Both the position numbers and the translations under genes were made by a program. The notes below the pieces were generated by a model that searched no databases, had not been told where the DNA came from, and saw only the letters and a list, made by a program, of their open reading frames with translations. Positions 43,641-54,102 of a DNA stretch of 64,000 nucleotides are shown here, one piece after another. The stretch's first letter is position 1. Every line of letters begins with the position of its first letter. Origin of the DNA: Promethearchaeia archaeon (lineage in GTDB: Archaea > Asgardarchaeota > Lokiarchaeia > Sigyniarchaeales > SOKP01); assembly GCA_029856145.1 (NCBI GenBank), contig JAHQWK010000012.1, positions 115,714 through 179,713 on the forward strand, given 5' to 3'.

Positions 43641-44705
43641 TCATTTTAAATATATAGAATTCTCGAACTCCTCATATTCAAGTTTTGATTCATTAAAAAT
43701 TATTTTTATAATATTATATTCTGTTGTATGCTTTTCAATTAATAGCTGAAAAGATAATTTAGATTCATTAATGTGAGTAATCCATCTTAATTTATTAAAT
43801 AGCTTTAATAATTTAAGCTTAAACTCTCTTGGTTTTATCCATTTGTTTAAATCATCAATTATTTCCCTTATTAGCTTTAAACCATCTTCAATATTTTTAA
43901 AAGAAATTAAAGGAAGGTTGGACTCATTAATTCTTACCCATAAATGTAAATCCTCCTCATCCTCTAAGATCTTATTAAAATTTGTAAAATATGCTGTATT
44001 ATACTCAAAAAGCTTTATTCTATCCTCTAAAGCGGGAGCATCCACTTTGAATAACTCTGTCGATCCAAAGTCCATTCTAGTATAATTGTTAGAATGAGTT
44101 ATTCTATCAATTTTAATACCTAAAAATCCCAAAATGCCAGCAATACACTTAGAAAAATCATAATGCATATCAGGATAAATTCCAAAATATTGAAATATGT
44201 ATTTATTTCCACTACGCTCAATCATCACATCCTTAGTGGTATTATTATTAATCATAAAGTTTTTAAACCTATTTAAAGTGATAATAGCATCATCTTCTGT
44301 GATAGGTTTACCACCAGTGAAGAAATTTTGATACATCATGAACATATTTAATAATCTTTTTAGATCAAATTTCCCATACTTATTTATTTTAACAATAAAT
44401 TCATAATACATAATTAATGCTCTAAATGACATTTTCTCATAAAATTTATTCATCCTACTATCCACTGCAACCTCTAAATCATCCATATTTTTACCTTTCA
44501 GAAATAGATTCATTACTTTTTCTAAAATATTTGTTATAAATGAAGAATATGATTTAACCTCATTTTTTATTTGGTTTCCATGTTCTTTCTGCTTTTCTCT
44601 TTCATATTTTAGATATCTCTCAATCCAATCATCAAGATACTCAGGTAAGGTTATAGATTTTCTAATTTTTTTTTTTGATAACCTTCTAGGTTTTGGAAAT
44701 GGCAT
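43641..44705 (-). CDS. Large protein with N-terminal RHH-like segment
   Basis: The 354-residue protein begins MPFPKPRRLSKKKIRKSITLPEYLDDWIERYL; the segment after the basic stretch resembles a ribbon-helix-helix DNA-binding motif (strand KSITLP, then two helices). The remaining ~280 residues are unrecognised. It could be a regulator of the convergent GNAT-radical SAM pair, whose end lies 9 bases away. No membrane segment. Function is inferred from the first 50 residues only. Confidence 0.55.
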   Translation of the reverse strand: MPFPKPRRLSKKKIRKSITLPEYLDDWIERYLKYEREKQKEHGNQIKNEVKSYSSFITNILEKVMNLFLKGKNMDDLEVAVDSRMNKFYEKMSFRALIMYYEFIVKINKYGKFDLKRLLNMFMMYQNFFTGGKPITEDDAIITLNRFKNFMINNNTTKDVMIERSGNKYIFQYFGIYPDMHYDFSKCIAGILGFLGIKIDRITHSNNYTRMDFGSTELFKVDAPALEDRIKLFEYNTAYFTNFNKILEDEEDLHLWVRINESNLPLISFKNIEDGLKLIREIIDDLNKWIKPREFKLKLLKLFNKLRWITHINESKLSFQLLIEKHTTEYNIIKIIFNESKLEYEEFENSIYLK

Positions 44706-44882
44706 AAATATTTAAAAAGTAAATTTTGTTAAAAAAGATATTATTTATTCTAAATCGATATAAAATAAATATAAATTTATATAAGTTGTTTATAAAAAAT
44801 TTGTTTCATTAAATTTTTTAATCCTTATTGAGATTAAAATTGAGCTTTAGTGCTTTTTCAAAAAGAAAAGAAAAAATTGAAT

Positions 44883-45887
44883 TTATTTTAGGAATTTGAA
44901 ACAAACAGTAATGAGAGGATATGATGTTTTGATTTTTCTAGCTCCCGCTTCTTTTGCCCAATTTATTAATTGGTCTCGTGTAAAAAATCCTTGAGCACCT
45001 TTCACAACAATTACATGGGAATTTGCGTAATGATTTACTCGGGGAGCAACAGATTGAGCTCCAAAAACAAAACCATTTGGTTTTGTAACCCTTAACATCT
45101 CTGTAATTGCTTTTGGAGTATTCGTCCAATGTAGAACTTGAGAACTGTAAACCATATCAAAACTATTATCATCAAATGGAAGATTTGTTACAGATGCTTG
45201 CTGAAATTTTGGATAATATTCTTTTAGAGACGCGATTTCTTCTTCTGTTTTATCTGAGTGCCTTGATAACATCTTTGGAAATTCATCTCTTGCGATATTT
45301 AATAAAGATTCATCTGTATCAATACCTATTATTTTCATTTTTGTACCTGGATAAAATTTTTTCGCTTGTAGGTAATAATTAAATATCGCTGCAGTACTAT
45401 ATCCTGCTCCAGTTCCAATCTCTAGAAAGTCTCCTTCATGTTTAATTGCATTTACATACGCAAAGGCAGACTTCCTCATTTGCTCATATAAGGTATCTGT
45501 AAGTGCGTCGTCCCAATTAAACAAATTAATTCCTCCAGTAAAATCAGCAAATTTTCCTTTTAAACGTTGGGGATAAAATTCAACATATTGAAGCATGATA
45601 TCCAATAATGCATCAGAGAGAAGTCTTGATTTTTCTGGATAATGACCTAACTTATGATTATTAAAGTAAAATTTAGAATCTGGTGTTAATGAAAGGATTT
45701 TATCACTTTGTAAAACCTCTAAAGTTGTAGAAACTAAATCTAAGTCTGTATAGTTAAATTGTTCAACTATTTCTTCCATAGATTTAGGTAATTCTAAATA
45801 ATCAAATAATCCTTCTTTATCTAAAACCCTAATCAAATTTCCTTTATAAAATTCTCGAGCTTCCCTAATTTTCGTTAAACTCATCAT
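44883..45887 (-). CDS. SAM-dependent methyltransferase with winged-helix N-domain
   Basis: The 334-residue protein has the class I motif I, FLEIGTGAGYSTAAI, motif II with acidic ending (IIGIDTDESLL) and MVYSSQVLHWT as motif IV/post. The N-terminal ~90 residues (FDYLELPKSMEEIVEQFNYTD) look like the winged-helix dimerisation domain of O-methyltransferases. Two ATGs begin the frame. Acceptor unknown. Stand-alone gene. Confidence 0.85.
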   Translation of the reverse strand: MMSLTKIREAREFYKGNLIRVLDKEGLFDYLELPKSMEEIVEQFNYTDLDLVSTTLEVLQSDKILSLTPDSKFYFNNHKLGHYPEKSRLLSDALLDIMLQYVEFYPQRLKGKFADFTGGINLFNWDDALTDTLYEQMRKSAFAYVNAIKHEGDFLEIGTGAGYSTAAIFNYYLQAKKFYPGTKMKIIGIDTDESLLNIARDEFPKMLSRHSDKTEEEIASLKEYYPKFQQASVTNLPFDDNSFDMVYSSQVLHWTNTPKAITEMLRVTKPNGFVFGAQSVAPRVNHYANSHVIVVKGAQGFFTRDQLINWAKEAGARKIKTSYPLITVCFKFLK

Positions 45888-46249
45888 AATTTTAAGAATT
45901 TTAAGCCATGCTTTTATTCGATGAACTATTTAAACCACCTTCACATTTTTATTTATTATGACTTATTTCTGTAATCGTTCATCGATATTTAAAAGAGGTT
46001 AATAAGTTAAAACGAACTAAAACCTATTAAATATTTCAGTCTGAAAAGTTTTTATTACGCACCAGAATTATAACACACTTTTTGTACATTCCCCGTTGTT
46101 GATTAGAAATATAAGAACTTCCATGAATTCTAATAATAACCTAAATCTTAGATTATCTTAAATTATTATAATAAAGATTTAGAATTATAATCCATATCTA
46201 TATAAAATAATATGATTTCACATAAAATAGGAATTTTCAATATATTTAG
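45888..46249. other. Non-coding gap of 362 bases
   Basis: Divergent intergenic region between the methyltransferase and DUF1499 genes. AT-rich; I see no frame or fold beyond chance. Confidence 0.3.
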
Positions 46250-46642
46250 GTGATAATTATAACAAAAAAACCAATTGGAATTACTAATGGTAAATTTCAT
46301 CCCTGCCCAAAATCTCCAAATTGTGTTTCGACTCAGAGTACTGATAAGCAACATAAAATGAGTCCATTAATTTATAACGTCTCACCAGAAGAAGCTAAAT
46401 CGAAAATTTTGAGAATTATTAACTCCCTAAAAAGAACTAGAATTAAAACTGAGACAGAAAATTATATTCATGTTGAATTTAGAACGGCAGTTTTTAGATT
46501 TGTTGATGATGTAGAATTCTATTTTGATGATTCAGAGAAAATTATACATTTCCGCTCAGCAGCTAGACTTGGATATAGCGATATGGGTGTTAATAGGAAA
46601 AGAATGGAAAATATAACAACATTATTCCAAAGTGGAAATTAA
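46250..46642 (+). CDS. DUF1499 family protein
   Basis: The 130-residue protein contains HPCPKSPNCVSTQS and HFRSAARLGYSDMGVNRKRM, both characteristic of DUF1499. The family is widespread in bacteria and plants and has no settled function. The GTG start lies inside a TAGGTGAT motif that could itself be a ribosome site, so the true start may be a few codons on. No signal peptide is visible. Confidence 0.88.
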   Translation: MIIITKKPIGITNGKFHPCPKSPNCVSTQSTDKQHKMSPLIYNVSPEEAKSKILRIINSLKRTRIKTETENYIHVEFRTAVFRFVDDVEFYFDDSEKIIHFRSAARLGYSDMGVNRKRMENITTLFQSGN

Positions 46643-46798
46643 AATCATTATATAATTTTTCTTTTAGTAAATAATTTAATAGCTATTCTCAATTTTTTCA
46701 TATTTTTTTTCTCTAATATTGATAAAACATTTATGAAAGATAATGAGGATATTAAAAAGTGTTAATTGGGTTTATTCTATTAACGGGGTGTTGTTTTT

Positions 46799-47197
46799 AT
46801 GAAAAAATTGAATGAAAAAAAATTGATTTTTGTTTATAATGCAGATTCTGGAGTAATTAATTTAGTTAAGGATTTTTGGAAAAAGATTTTTAGACCAAGC
46901 TCATATGAGTGTAATCTGTGTATGCAAACCTTTGGTACTTTCTCTATGAAAAAAGATTGGAAAACTTTTATTAATAAGATAAATATAGATACTGAATTTT
47001 TGCATCGGGATGAATTTGAGAAAAAATATCATATGAAGGATGCAAATTATCCTTCAGCATATATGCTTGAGAACGAAAAGTTAACATTAGTGATCTCTGA
47101 TGATGAAATGAACTCAGCAAAGACTTTAGATGAGATGGAAGTTCTAGTGTTAAGTAAGATAAATTATTTGTCTTATATTCCTCAATCTACTGTTTAA
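46799..47197 (+). CDS. Uncharacterised protein, tandem paralogue 1
   Basis: The 132-residue protein has the core KLIFVYNADSG, then YECNLCMQTFGTFSMKKDWKTFI with a CxxC pair, and YPSAYMLENEKL. The CxxC and the opening strand suggest a thioredoxin-like or metal-binding small fold, but I cannot name a family with certainty. The ATG is preceded by GGGGTG at 46784-46789. A paralogue follows at 47358. Confidence 0.7.
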   Translation: MKKLNEKKLIFVYNADSGVINLVKDFWKKIFRPSSYECNLCMQTFGTFSMKKDWKTFINKINIDTEFLHRDEFEKKYHMKDANYPSAYMLENEKLTLVISDDEMNSAKTLDEMEVLVLSKINYLSYIPQSTV

Positions 47198-47357
47198 TTA
47201 TTTAATTTATGCAAATATTTCTTATTCTTCCATTATTTTTCATTTATTTTTTGTAGAGTGTTTAAAATTTATGTTTTATAACCTATAATTTAAAAAAATT
47301 TAGAATTAAACTAAATTGTATATTATCTATTAAAATTTATAATAAGAGTTGATCTAT

Positions 47358-47771
47358 GTGAGTGAACATGACGGAAAGAAACTAATCTTTGTGTATAATG
47401 CAGATTCTGGTGGATTTTTTACAGGGCTTAAAGATACACTCCATAAATCATTTCGAAAAAGTACTTATGAGTGTAATCTTTGCGCTGTGACCTTTGGAGC
47501 TTTCGGTATGAAGAAAGATTGGAAGAATTTTGTAAATGATCTTGACGTACCTGTCGAATTCAAAAAAAAAGATAAATTTAAATTCGAATTCCTACATAAG
47601 GACGAATTTAGTGAAAAATACAATGTTTCCGATGCTAAGTTTCCCTCGGCATATCTTTTAGATAAATCAGGATTAGACTTATTTATATCTCAAGATGAAA
47701 TGAACGCAGTAAAATCAATCGATGAGTTAAAGGAATTAGTAAATCAGAAAATTGAGAAATTTGGATTGTAA
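47358..47771 (+). CDS. Uncharacterised protein, tandem paralogue 2
   Basis: This protein repeats the layout of the preceding gene: KKLIFVYNADSGGFF, YECNLCAVTFGAFGMKKDWKNF, FLHKDEFSEKY and FPSAYLLDKSGL. Both keep the CxxC pair, and the similarity spans the full length, so they arose by tandem duplication. The start at GTG 47358 is uncertain; a TTG at 47349 is also in frame. Function unknown. Confidence 0.7.
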   Translation: MSEHDGKKLIFVYNADSGGFFTGLKDTLHKSFRKSTYECNLCAVTFGAFGMKKDWKNFVNDLDVPVEFKKKDKFKFEFLHKDEFSEKYNVSDAKFPSAYLLDKSGLDLFISQDEMNAVKSIDELKELVNQKIEKFGL

Positions 47772-47811
47772 TTCCGATTTTCTAATTTATCTTTTGATTT
47801 TTCTATGTATT

Positions 47812-49887
47812 TTATTTCCATTTAGGTTTTAAAAATTCTAAAGTTTGATTAATATCATGAGTCGGAGGCTTACATGTCTTATTAATGCAGACATATGCCG
47901 TGGCCATATCATCAAGATTATAGAAAAATTCAACAAAATTAGAAAAATCATCAATTTCAGGAGTAGGTTGCTCCGTATTTCTTAGCATGAATACTTTATT
48001 AGGAAGGTATTCATTTAAAATTGCACTTATTAACTCTATTGTATCATTAGCATCGGAATCACCAGCTATAACTAAAGAATAACTTGGCCCTATAGCAAAG
48101 TCAATTGCTACTAAAAATTGAGTATAAGCTAAAGGGCTTGCCTTTATCTTTTCAGAAAACACTCTAACTAATGTGTCTGCTTTTTCTTCTAACTCGTGAT
48201 TCCCAGTAATATAACTTAATCTTAACAAATTTAGCATAGCAATTGAATTTCCTGAAGGAATAGCTCCATCATATATTTCTTTTTGTTTTGTTAATAATTT
48301 TTCACTATCTTTAGCAGTGAAGAAAAATCCTCCTATATTACTATCCCAAAAATCCTCGATTTGGATCTTATGGAATTCAAGAGCTGTTTTTAGGTAAAAA
48401 ATATCAAAAGTGGCTTCATATAGTTCAATAAGACCCCAAATGAAAAAAGCATAATCAGTTAAATAACCTTTAATTTCTGAAACTCCATCTTTATATCGAT
48501 GTAATAATTTATTATTAGATTCTCGAAGGTTTGAAAGAATAAAATTAATAGCCTTCTTTGCAGCCTCTAAATATTCATTTTCTTGAAAAGCTACAGCACC
48601 TTTGGCAAGAGCCACAATCAATAATCCATTCCAATCAGTTAGGATTTTATCATCTTTATGAGGATGAATTCTCTTATCTCTTGTTTTAAACAAGGTTAAA
48701 CTAATTTTCTCAATCTCTTCAAGAGTTTCTTTATCTAGAAGTTTTCTTAAATGTAAAATATTTTTATTTGTTTTTTTCCTCGATGCTTCTTCAAGGTAAT
48801 TACCGGATTCTTCTATGTTAAAAATTTTAATAGCTAAGTCTAATTCCTCTTTATCTAGGATTTTTTCTAATTCCTCTTTAGACCATACATAAAATTTTCC
48901 CTCTTCTCCTTCACTATCTGCATCTTCAGCAGAATAAAACCCCCCCTCTTTTGATGTCATATCTCTAAGAACATACGAGAATATTTCTTGTGCTGTCTTT
49001 TTATATAATTCATTTTTAGTAGCTTGATACGCTTCAATATAAGCAATTGCGATTAATGCTTGATCATAGAGCATTTTTTCAAAATGAGGAACAAGCCAGG
49101 TTGAATCAGTTGAGTACCTATGAAATCCAAAACCAACATGATCATAAATTCCACCTTTTCTCATTGCTTGAAGTGTAGTTTCAACCATTTCTAATGCTTT
49201 TTTATCACCAGTACGCTTCCAATATCTAAGCAAAAATATAAGATTATGGGGCGTAGGAAATTTTGGACGATTTCCAAATCCACCATTCATAGAATCAAAT
49301 TGTATTGATAATTGCTGATATGTATTTTTAAGAGTGTTTTCTGAAAATTTCTCTCCAGGTGATTCTTGATTAATATTTTGAAGACTGAAAGTAATTTGAT
49401 CGGCAGAATTAATTAAATCATTTCTCTGGTTATTCCAAAGCTCTTTAATACGTTTAAGTAAATCTATTAATCCTATCCTTCCAAATCGAGTCTGCTTAGG
49501 AAAATAAGTTCCCGCAAAAAATGGTTTCTTTTCAGGAGTCATTATAATAGTGAGAGGCCATCCTCCTGAGCCTGTCATCATTTGACAAACCGTCATATAT
49601 ATTTTATCGATATCTGGGCGTTCCTCTCGGTCTACTTTTATTGATACAAATGCTTCATTCATCAATTCAGCAATTTCTTCATCTTCAAAGGATTCATGAG
49701 CCATTACATGGCACCAATGACATGTTGAGTATCCTATTGACAGAAATATTGGTTTATCCTCTTCATTAGCTTTCTTAAACGCTTCTTCTCCCCATGGATA
49801 CCAATCTACTGGATTTTTAGCATGTTGTAATAAATATGGACTCTTCTCAGATTTCAATTTATTAAATTCTGCTTCTCGTGTTATCAT
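47812..49887 (-). CDS. Thioredoxin-domain YyaL/SSP411 family protein
   Basis: The protein (about 690 residues) starts with the DUF255 thioredoxin-like domain: [16 protein letters not shown] and [16 protein letters not shown] with the CHWC redox pair, then [25 protein letters not shown]. The rest is an alpha/alpha toroid related to N-acylglucosamine 2-epimerases ([23 protein letters not shown]). The family is found in all domains with no agreed reaction. I chose the ATG at 49887; ten upstream in-frame codons to 49917 look untranslated. Confidence 0.92.
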   Translation of the reverse strand: MITREAEFNKLKSEKSPYLLQHAKNPVDWYPWGEEAFKKANEEDKPIFLSIGYSTCHWCHVMAHESFEDEEIAELMNEAFVSIKVDREERPDIDKIYMTVCQMMTGSGGWPLTIIMTPEKKPFFAGTYFPKQTRFGRIGLIDLLKRIKELWNNQRNDLINSADQITFSLQNINQESPGEKFSENTLKNTYQQLSIQFDSMNGGFGNRPKFPTPHNLIFLLRYWKRTGDKKALEMVETTLQAMRKGGIYDHVGFGFHRYSTDSTWLVPHFEKMLYDQALIAIAYIEAYQATKNELYKKTAQEIFSYVLRDMTSKEGGFYSAEDADSEGEEGKFYVWSKEELEKILDKEELDLAIKIFNIEESGNYLEEASRKKTNKNILHLRKLLDKETLEEIEKISLTLFKTRDKRIHPHKDDKILTDWNGLLIVALAKGAVAFQENEYLEAAKKAINFILSNLRESNNKLLHRYKDGVSEIKGYLTDYAFFIWGLIELYEATFDIFYLKTALEFHKIQIEDFWDSNIGGFFFTAKDSEKLLTKQKEIYDGAIPSGNSIAMLNLLRLSYITGNHELEEKADTLVRVFSEKIKASPLAYTQFLVAIDFAIGPSYSLVIAGDSDANDTIELISAILNEYLPNKVFMLRNTEQPTPEIDDFSNFVEFFYNLDDMATAYVCINKTCKPPTHDINQTLEFLKPKWK

Positions 49888-50158
49888 ATAGTAATTATAA
49901 ATTTCATAGAATATCAAAACGTTGGTTATAAGCTATTAATATTATTGAAAATGAACTTAAATATGAAAATCATATTCAATATCTTTATTATAAATTAGAA
50001 AATCGGCAAATGTTTAATTAACTTAACAGCTTGGTAAAAAATGAAAAATAAATTTATAAAAACAACTTTTAAATAAATTTTTAATCTTATTTATTATTAG
50101 TTTTAATTAATATCTAATAATGATAAGATATTTTGATTATGAGGGAGTTTAAAAAATT

Positions 50159-52516
50159 ATGACTGAAAGAACTCAAAAATTAATGATGAACACACCAATA
50201 AAATCTCTACAAGTAGCCAATATCGAAATCGCTGATGATGCTAGAGCATGTAGACCTGGCATGAGATGGACATTAGATTTAGAGAGAGCTAAGTTATTAA
50301 CTGAATCATATAAGCAAACTGAGGGTAAACCAATGGTACTGAGGCGAGCTGAGGCATTAAAATATATCTTGGAAAACATGACAATTTATATTCGGCCCGA
50401 TGAGTTAATAGTTGGGAATTTTGCTTCAACACCCGATTCAGTTGTTCACTATCCTGAATTCTCATATAAATGGGTAGAGAGAGAAACTGCACCCGGAAAA
50501 GTCTATTCTGAATTATTGACTTCTGAAGAGAGGGAAGAATTAAAGAAGATAGACTCATATTGGGAAAATTTAGCGATTCATCATTTGTTTAAGAAAACAA
50601 TTCCAGAAGAGTTAGTCAGAGAATTTTATGTTTTTAATTGGGAATCTGCTACTCCAAATTTCGAAAAACTATTTCAACTAGGTTTGAAGGGAATAATTTG
50701 GGAAGTTGAGGAGAGAAAACAAAGACTTGAAAAAGAATGGTTAGAAGGAAATCTTAACGGAGATGATTATGTAAAGAAAAAGAAATTTTTGGAGAGTGTA
50801 GTCATCACATTAAATGGAGCAATCAACTGGGGAAAAAGATACGCTAAATTAGCCAGAGAAAAAATTGAAAATGTCGACAGCTTGGAACGAAAACGTGAAC
50901 TTGAAATTATAGCAAATATCTGTGATTGGGTGCCTGAAAATCCACCAAGGACTTTACACGAAGCATTACAGCTTTATTGGTTTGTCCATCTTATTGTAAA
51001 TTTCATTGATGTGCCGATGGTAGGGGATGGAATAAGATTTGATGTATGTTTTAATCCATTTTATGAAAATGATTTGAAGAAAAATGTAGTAACTAGAAAA
51101 CAAGCTCAAGAACTAGTCGAGTGTATTTTTGTAAAATCCCAAGAAACAGGTTTTCTACACCCCCCTATATGGTCAGGCGCAGGGGGTGGAGCTATAGGTT
51201 TTCAGACTATTACAATTGGAGGAATAGATTCTAAAGGGAACGATATAACAAATGAGATCTCTTATATTGTATTAGATGCTATGAATAACGTAAGAACGGT
51301 AACACCTCCATTAGCACTTAGATGGAATGATAAAATACCTAAAAAGTTGGTCGAGAAAGCAATTGAGGTGATAAGTACCGGGATGCCTCAACCTGCCTTT
51401 TTTAATGATAAAGTTAATATTACTCGACTTGTTGGTTTGGGAGTTCCTTTAGATGACGCCAGAAATTATTCCATTAATAATTGCATGGTTCCAACAATCC
51501 CAGGAAAAAATTTTAATCATCGTTCTGCATGGGCTACGGCGATTCCTCTTCCACAAGAACTAACTAAAACCTTAAAATCAATTGGAGAAAATGTAAATTC
51601 AGTTGAAGAACTTATTGATGATTTTATGGAAAACTACAAATTCAGAATCAAAAAGCTAGTTTTTCTATCAAATATCGCGGATACTTTTTATCAAGAATAC
51701 GTGCCCCGACCATTTCTTTCAGCTGTGTTAGATGAATCTATTGAGAGAGCACAAGATGTAAGAGAATGGAATTATGTTCTTGATTATCGAGATGTAGTTA
51801 TCCTTGGTCTAAATAATGTCGCCGATTCTTTTGCCGCAATTAAGAAATTAGTATTTGATGAAAAAAAGATAACTCTTAAAGAATTAGTTGATGCTGTTAA
51901 GAAAAATTGGCGGGGAAAATATGAAGAGATTAGAAAAATGTGCATAGAAGCACCTAAATTTGGCAATGATGATGACTACGTAGATTCAATATCAAGTGAA
52001 ATAGGAAAAAGAATTACTATTGAGACAATGAAATGTAAGACAAACTTAGGAACTCCTTGTATTCCTGATGGTACTGTTGCCTCCGCTTTCTGGTTCTTAG
52101 GGAAAGGTTGCGAAGCAACACCAGACGGGAGAAAGGCTAGAGAAACTCTCCACGATGGAAGTATTTCACCCGTACAAGGAAGAGATCTAAAAGGACCAAC
52201 TGCTGTATTGAACTCTGTTTCAAAAGTAGATCCTTTAATTAGCTGGAATCATCTCCTAAATCAGAGTTTTATGCCCCAATATTTAAAAGAATATAATGCA
52301 GAGATTTTCGCTCAATATTTGAAAACATGGGCTGACTTGGGAATCCATCATATTCAATTTAATGCTGTTGGAAAGGAAGTATTGGAGGATGCTCAGAAGA
52401 ATCCTGAAAATTTTTTAAATCTAATGGTAAGAGTAGCGGGATATTCCGCTTTTTTCGTTGATTTAAGTAAAGATTTACAGGATTCAATTATTGCCCGAAC
52501 ACCCCAATGCTTCTAG
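50159..52516 (+). CDS. Glycyl radical enzyme (pyruvate formate-lyase superfamily)
   Basis: The 785-residue protein has a glycyl radical site near its C-terminus, RVAGYSAFF with Gly761, and an active-site Cys442 in SINNCMVPTIPGKN. Size and layout match dehydratase- and lyase-type glycyl radical enzymes. Residues around the Cys (NNCMVP rather than the GCVEP of diol dehydratases or CCVS of PFL) leave the substrate open. It is oxygen-sensitive by nature. The activating enzyme gene follows in the same operon. TATA-like AT tracts precede it in the 270-base gap. Confidence 0.93.
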   Translation: MTERTQKLMMNTPIKSLQVANIEIADDARACRPGMRWTLDLERAKLLTESYKQTEGKPMVLRRAEALKYILENMTIYIRPDELIVGNFASTPDSVVHYPEFSYKWVERETAPGKVYSELLTSEEREELKKIDSYWENLAIHHLFKKTIPEELVREFYVFNWESATPNFEKLFQLGLKGIIWEVEERKQRLEKEWLEGNLNGDDYVKKKKFLESVVITLNGAINWGKRYAKLAREKIENVDSLERKRELEIIANICDWVPENPPRTLHEALQLYWFVHLIVNFIDVPMVGDGIRFDVCFNPFYENDLKKNVVTRKQAQELVECIFVKSQETGFLHPPIWSGAGGGAIGFQTITIGGIDSKGNDITNEISYIVLDAMNNVRTVTPPLALRWNDKIPKKLVEKAIEVISTGMPQPAFFNDKVNITRLVGLGVPLDDARNYSINNCMVPTIPGKNFNHRSAWATAIPLPQELTKTLKSIGENVNSVEELIDDFMENYKFRIKKLVFLSNIADTFYQEYVPRPFLSAVLDESIERAQDVREWNYVLDYRDVVILGLNNVADSFAAIKKLVFDEKKITLKELVDAVKKNWRGKYEEIRKMCIEAPKFGNDDDYVDSISSEIGKRITIETMKCKTNLGTPCIPDGTVASAFWFLGKGCEATPDGRKARETLHDGSISPVQGRDLKGPTAVLNSVSKVDPLISWNHLLNQSFMPQYLKEYNAEIFAQYLKTWADLGIHHIQFNAVGKEVLEDAQKNPENFLNLMVRVAGYSAFFVDLSKDLQDSIIARTPQCF

Positions 52517-52540
52517 TAACAAGTATAGGAGGCTGATCCT

Positions 52541-53461
52541 TTGAAAGGGAGCCAAACGGGAAATGAAGGAATAATTTTTAACATTCAAAGATACAGCATT
52601 CACGATGGTCCTGGAATTAGAACAACAGTATTTCTTAAGGGTTGTCCACTAAGGTGTAGGTGGTGTTCAAATCCTGAGTCGATTAACCCTTATCCAGAAA
52701 TTTTTTTTAGGCAAGAGAAATGTGACCAATGTGGAAAATGTGTAGATGTTTGTACACCTAAAGCTATAACTATAAGTGAAAGCTCTATTCAAATAAATAG
52801 AGTAAAATGCAATTTATGCATGAAATGTGAGGATATTTGTTCGCTTGATGCAATAAATCATATAGGAGAGAAATTAACGATAAATGAAGTAGTAACTGAA
52901 GTTATGCGAGATGAATTGTTTTATAATAATTCAGGAGGGGGGGTTACGATTTCAGGGGGAGAACCGCTTTCTCAAATAGAATTCACACTCAACCTATTAA
53001 AGGAATTTAAGAAAAAATCATTACACACTACTTTAGATACTACTGGTTATGCTAATGGTGAAGATTTAGATAAAATTTTATCCTATACAGATTTACTACT
53101 TTTTGATATCAAACATTTAAACCCAGAAATACACCAAAAAGGAACGGGAGTAGCAAACGAAATAATATTAAAGAATTTTGAGAGATGCCTTAAAAAGGGA
53201 AAGAAAGTGTGGGTTAGAGTTCCAGTTATCCCTGATTTTAACGATTCTAATCAATATATGGACAAGTTAGCAAATTTTTTATCGAAAAAGCCAATTGAGA
53301 AAATATCATTATTAAAATATCATGAATGGGGGAGACATAAATACAAATATTTAGATCGAATCTACCCATTAAAAGATATTAATTTTGTTAGCGATGAGCA
53401 AATACAAAATTTTAAAAACATAATTGAAACTTACGGTTTGAAAGCGACCATCGATTATTAA
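52541..53461 (+). CDS. Glycyl radical enzyme activating enzyme (radical SAM)
   Basis: This 306-residue radical SAM protein has CPLRCRWC for the SAM cluster and an inserted two-cluster ferredoxin (CDQCGKCVDVC and CNLCMKCEDIC), then ISGGEPLSQ. It abstracts H from the Gly of its partner enzyme, here the upstream gene. The TTG start has AGGAGG (52527-52532) at good spacing. Together the two genes form a self-contained unit. Confidence 0.93.
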   Translation: MKGSQTGNEGIIFNIQRYSIHDGPGIRTTVFLKGCPLRCRWCSNPESINPYPEIFFRQEKCDQCGKCVDVCTPKAITISESSIQINRVKCNLCMKCEDICSLDAINHIGEKLTINEVVTEVMRDELFYNNSGGGVTISGGEPLSQIEFTLNLLKEFKKKSLHTTLDTTGYANGEDLDKILSYTDLLLFDIKHLNPEIHQKGTGVANEIILKNFERCLKKGKKVWVRVPVIPDFNDSNQYMDKLANFLSKKPIEKISLLKYHEWGRHKYKYLDRIYPLKDINFVSDEQIQNFKNIIETYGLKATIDY

Positions 53462-53469
53462 GGTACTAT

Positions 53470-54036
53470 TTACTCGAATTTTTTATTATAACTATTTATA
53501 TATACAAATTCTTCTAATTCTTTTCTTGGAGGTCGTTGTTTTTCTCCTAGCTTCATAGGTTCAGAAAGTACAGGATTTATCTCTTTTGAGTGTTTTCCAA
53601 TTATTATCAATGCAATTAATCTCATTTCATTAGGAATTTCAAGGATTTTTTTTGCTTGCTCTTCATTAAAACCAGCTATTGGATGAGCAACTAACCCTAA
53701 TTCTGTAGCTCTTAATATTATAAAAGCTGTAGCAATTCCTGCATCAAATAGATAATAAAGTCTTTCTCCAATTATACAATCATTCTTAGGTTTACTAAAT
53801 ACAGCAATGATCATAGAAGCTTTTTCTACCCATTTATTCCCTCCTGATAATGCAGTAAATAATCTTTCTAATTGTTCTTTTTCCCTCACAAAAATAAAGT
53901 TCCATGGTTGCTTATTCATACATGAAGGTGCAATTTGAGCTTTTTTAGCCAAATCTGTAATCAATTCATTTGTAATTTCAACTAATTCTAGAGATCGAAA
54001 TGCTCTTCTTTCTTTAATTGCTTCTTTAACATTCAT
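53470..54036 (-). CDS. Nitroreductase-family flavoprotein
   Basis: About 188 residues starting MNVKEAIKERRAFRSLE, the FMN-binding N-terminus of nitroreductases, with PSCMNKQPWNFIFV and the end PRKELEEFVYIN. It probably binds FMN and uses NAD(P)H; substrate unknown. The ATG at 54036 is preferred to an upstream TTG at 54054. It is convergent to the glycyl radical activase, 8 bases apart. Confidence 0.9.
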   Translation of the reverse strand: MNVKEAIKERRAFRSLELVEITNELITDLAKKAQIAPSCMNKQPWNFIFVREKEQLERLFTALSGGNKWVEKASMIIAVFSKPKNDCIIGERLYYLFDAGIATAFIILRATELGLVAHPIAGFNEEQAKKILEIPNEMRLIALIIIGKHSKEINPVLSEPMKLGEKQRPPRKELEEFVYINSYNKKFE

Positions 54037-54102
54037 TTTATTTATTTTTAACAATTTAATTTATTCTATAAAAATTCTATAAAAAATAAGGTAAAAAAAA
54101 GT

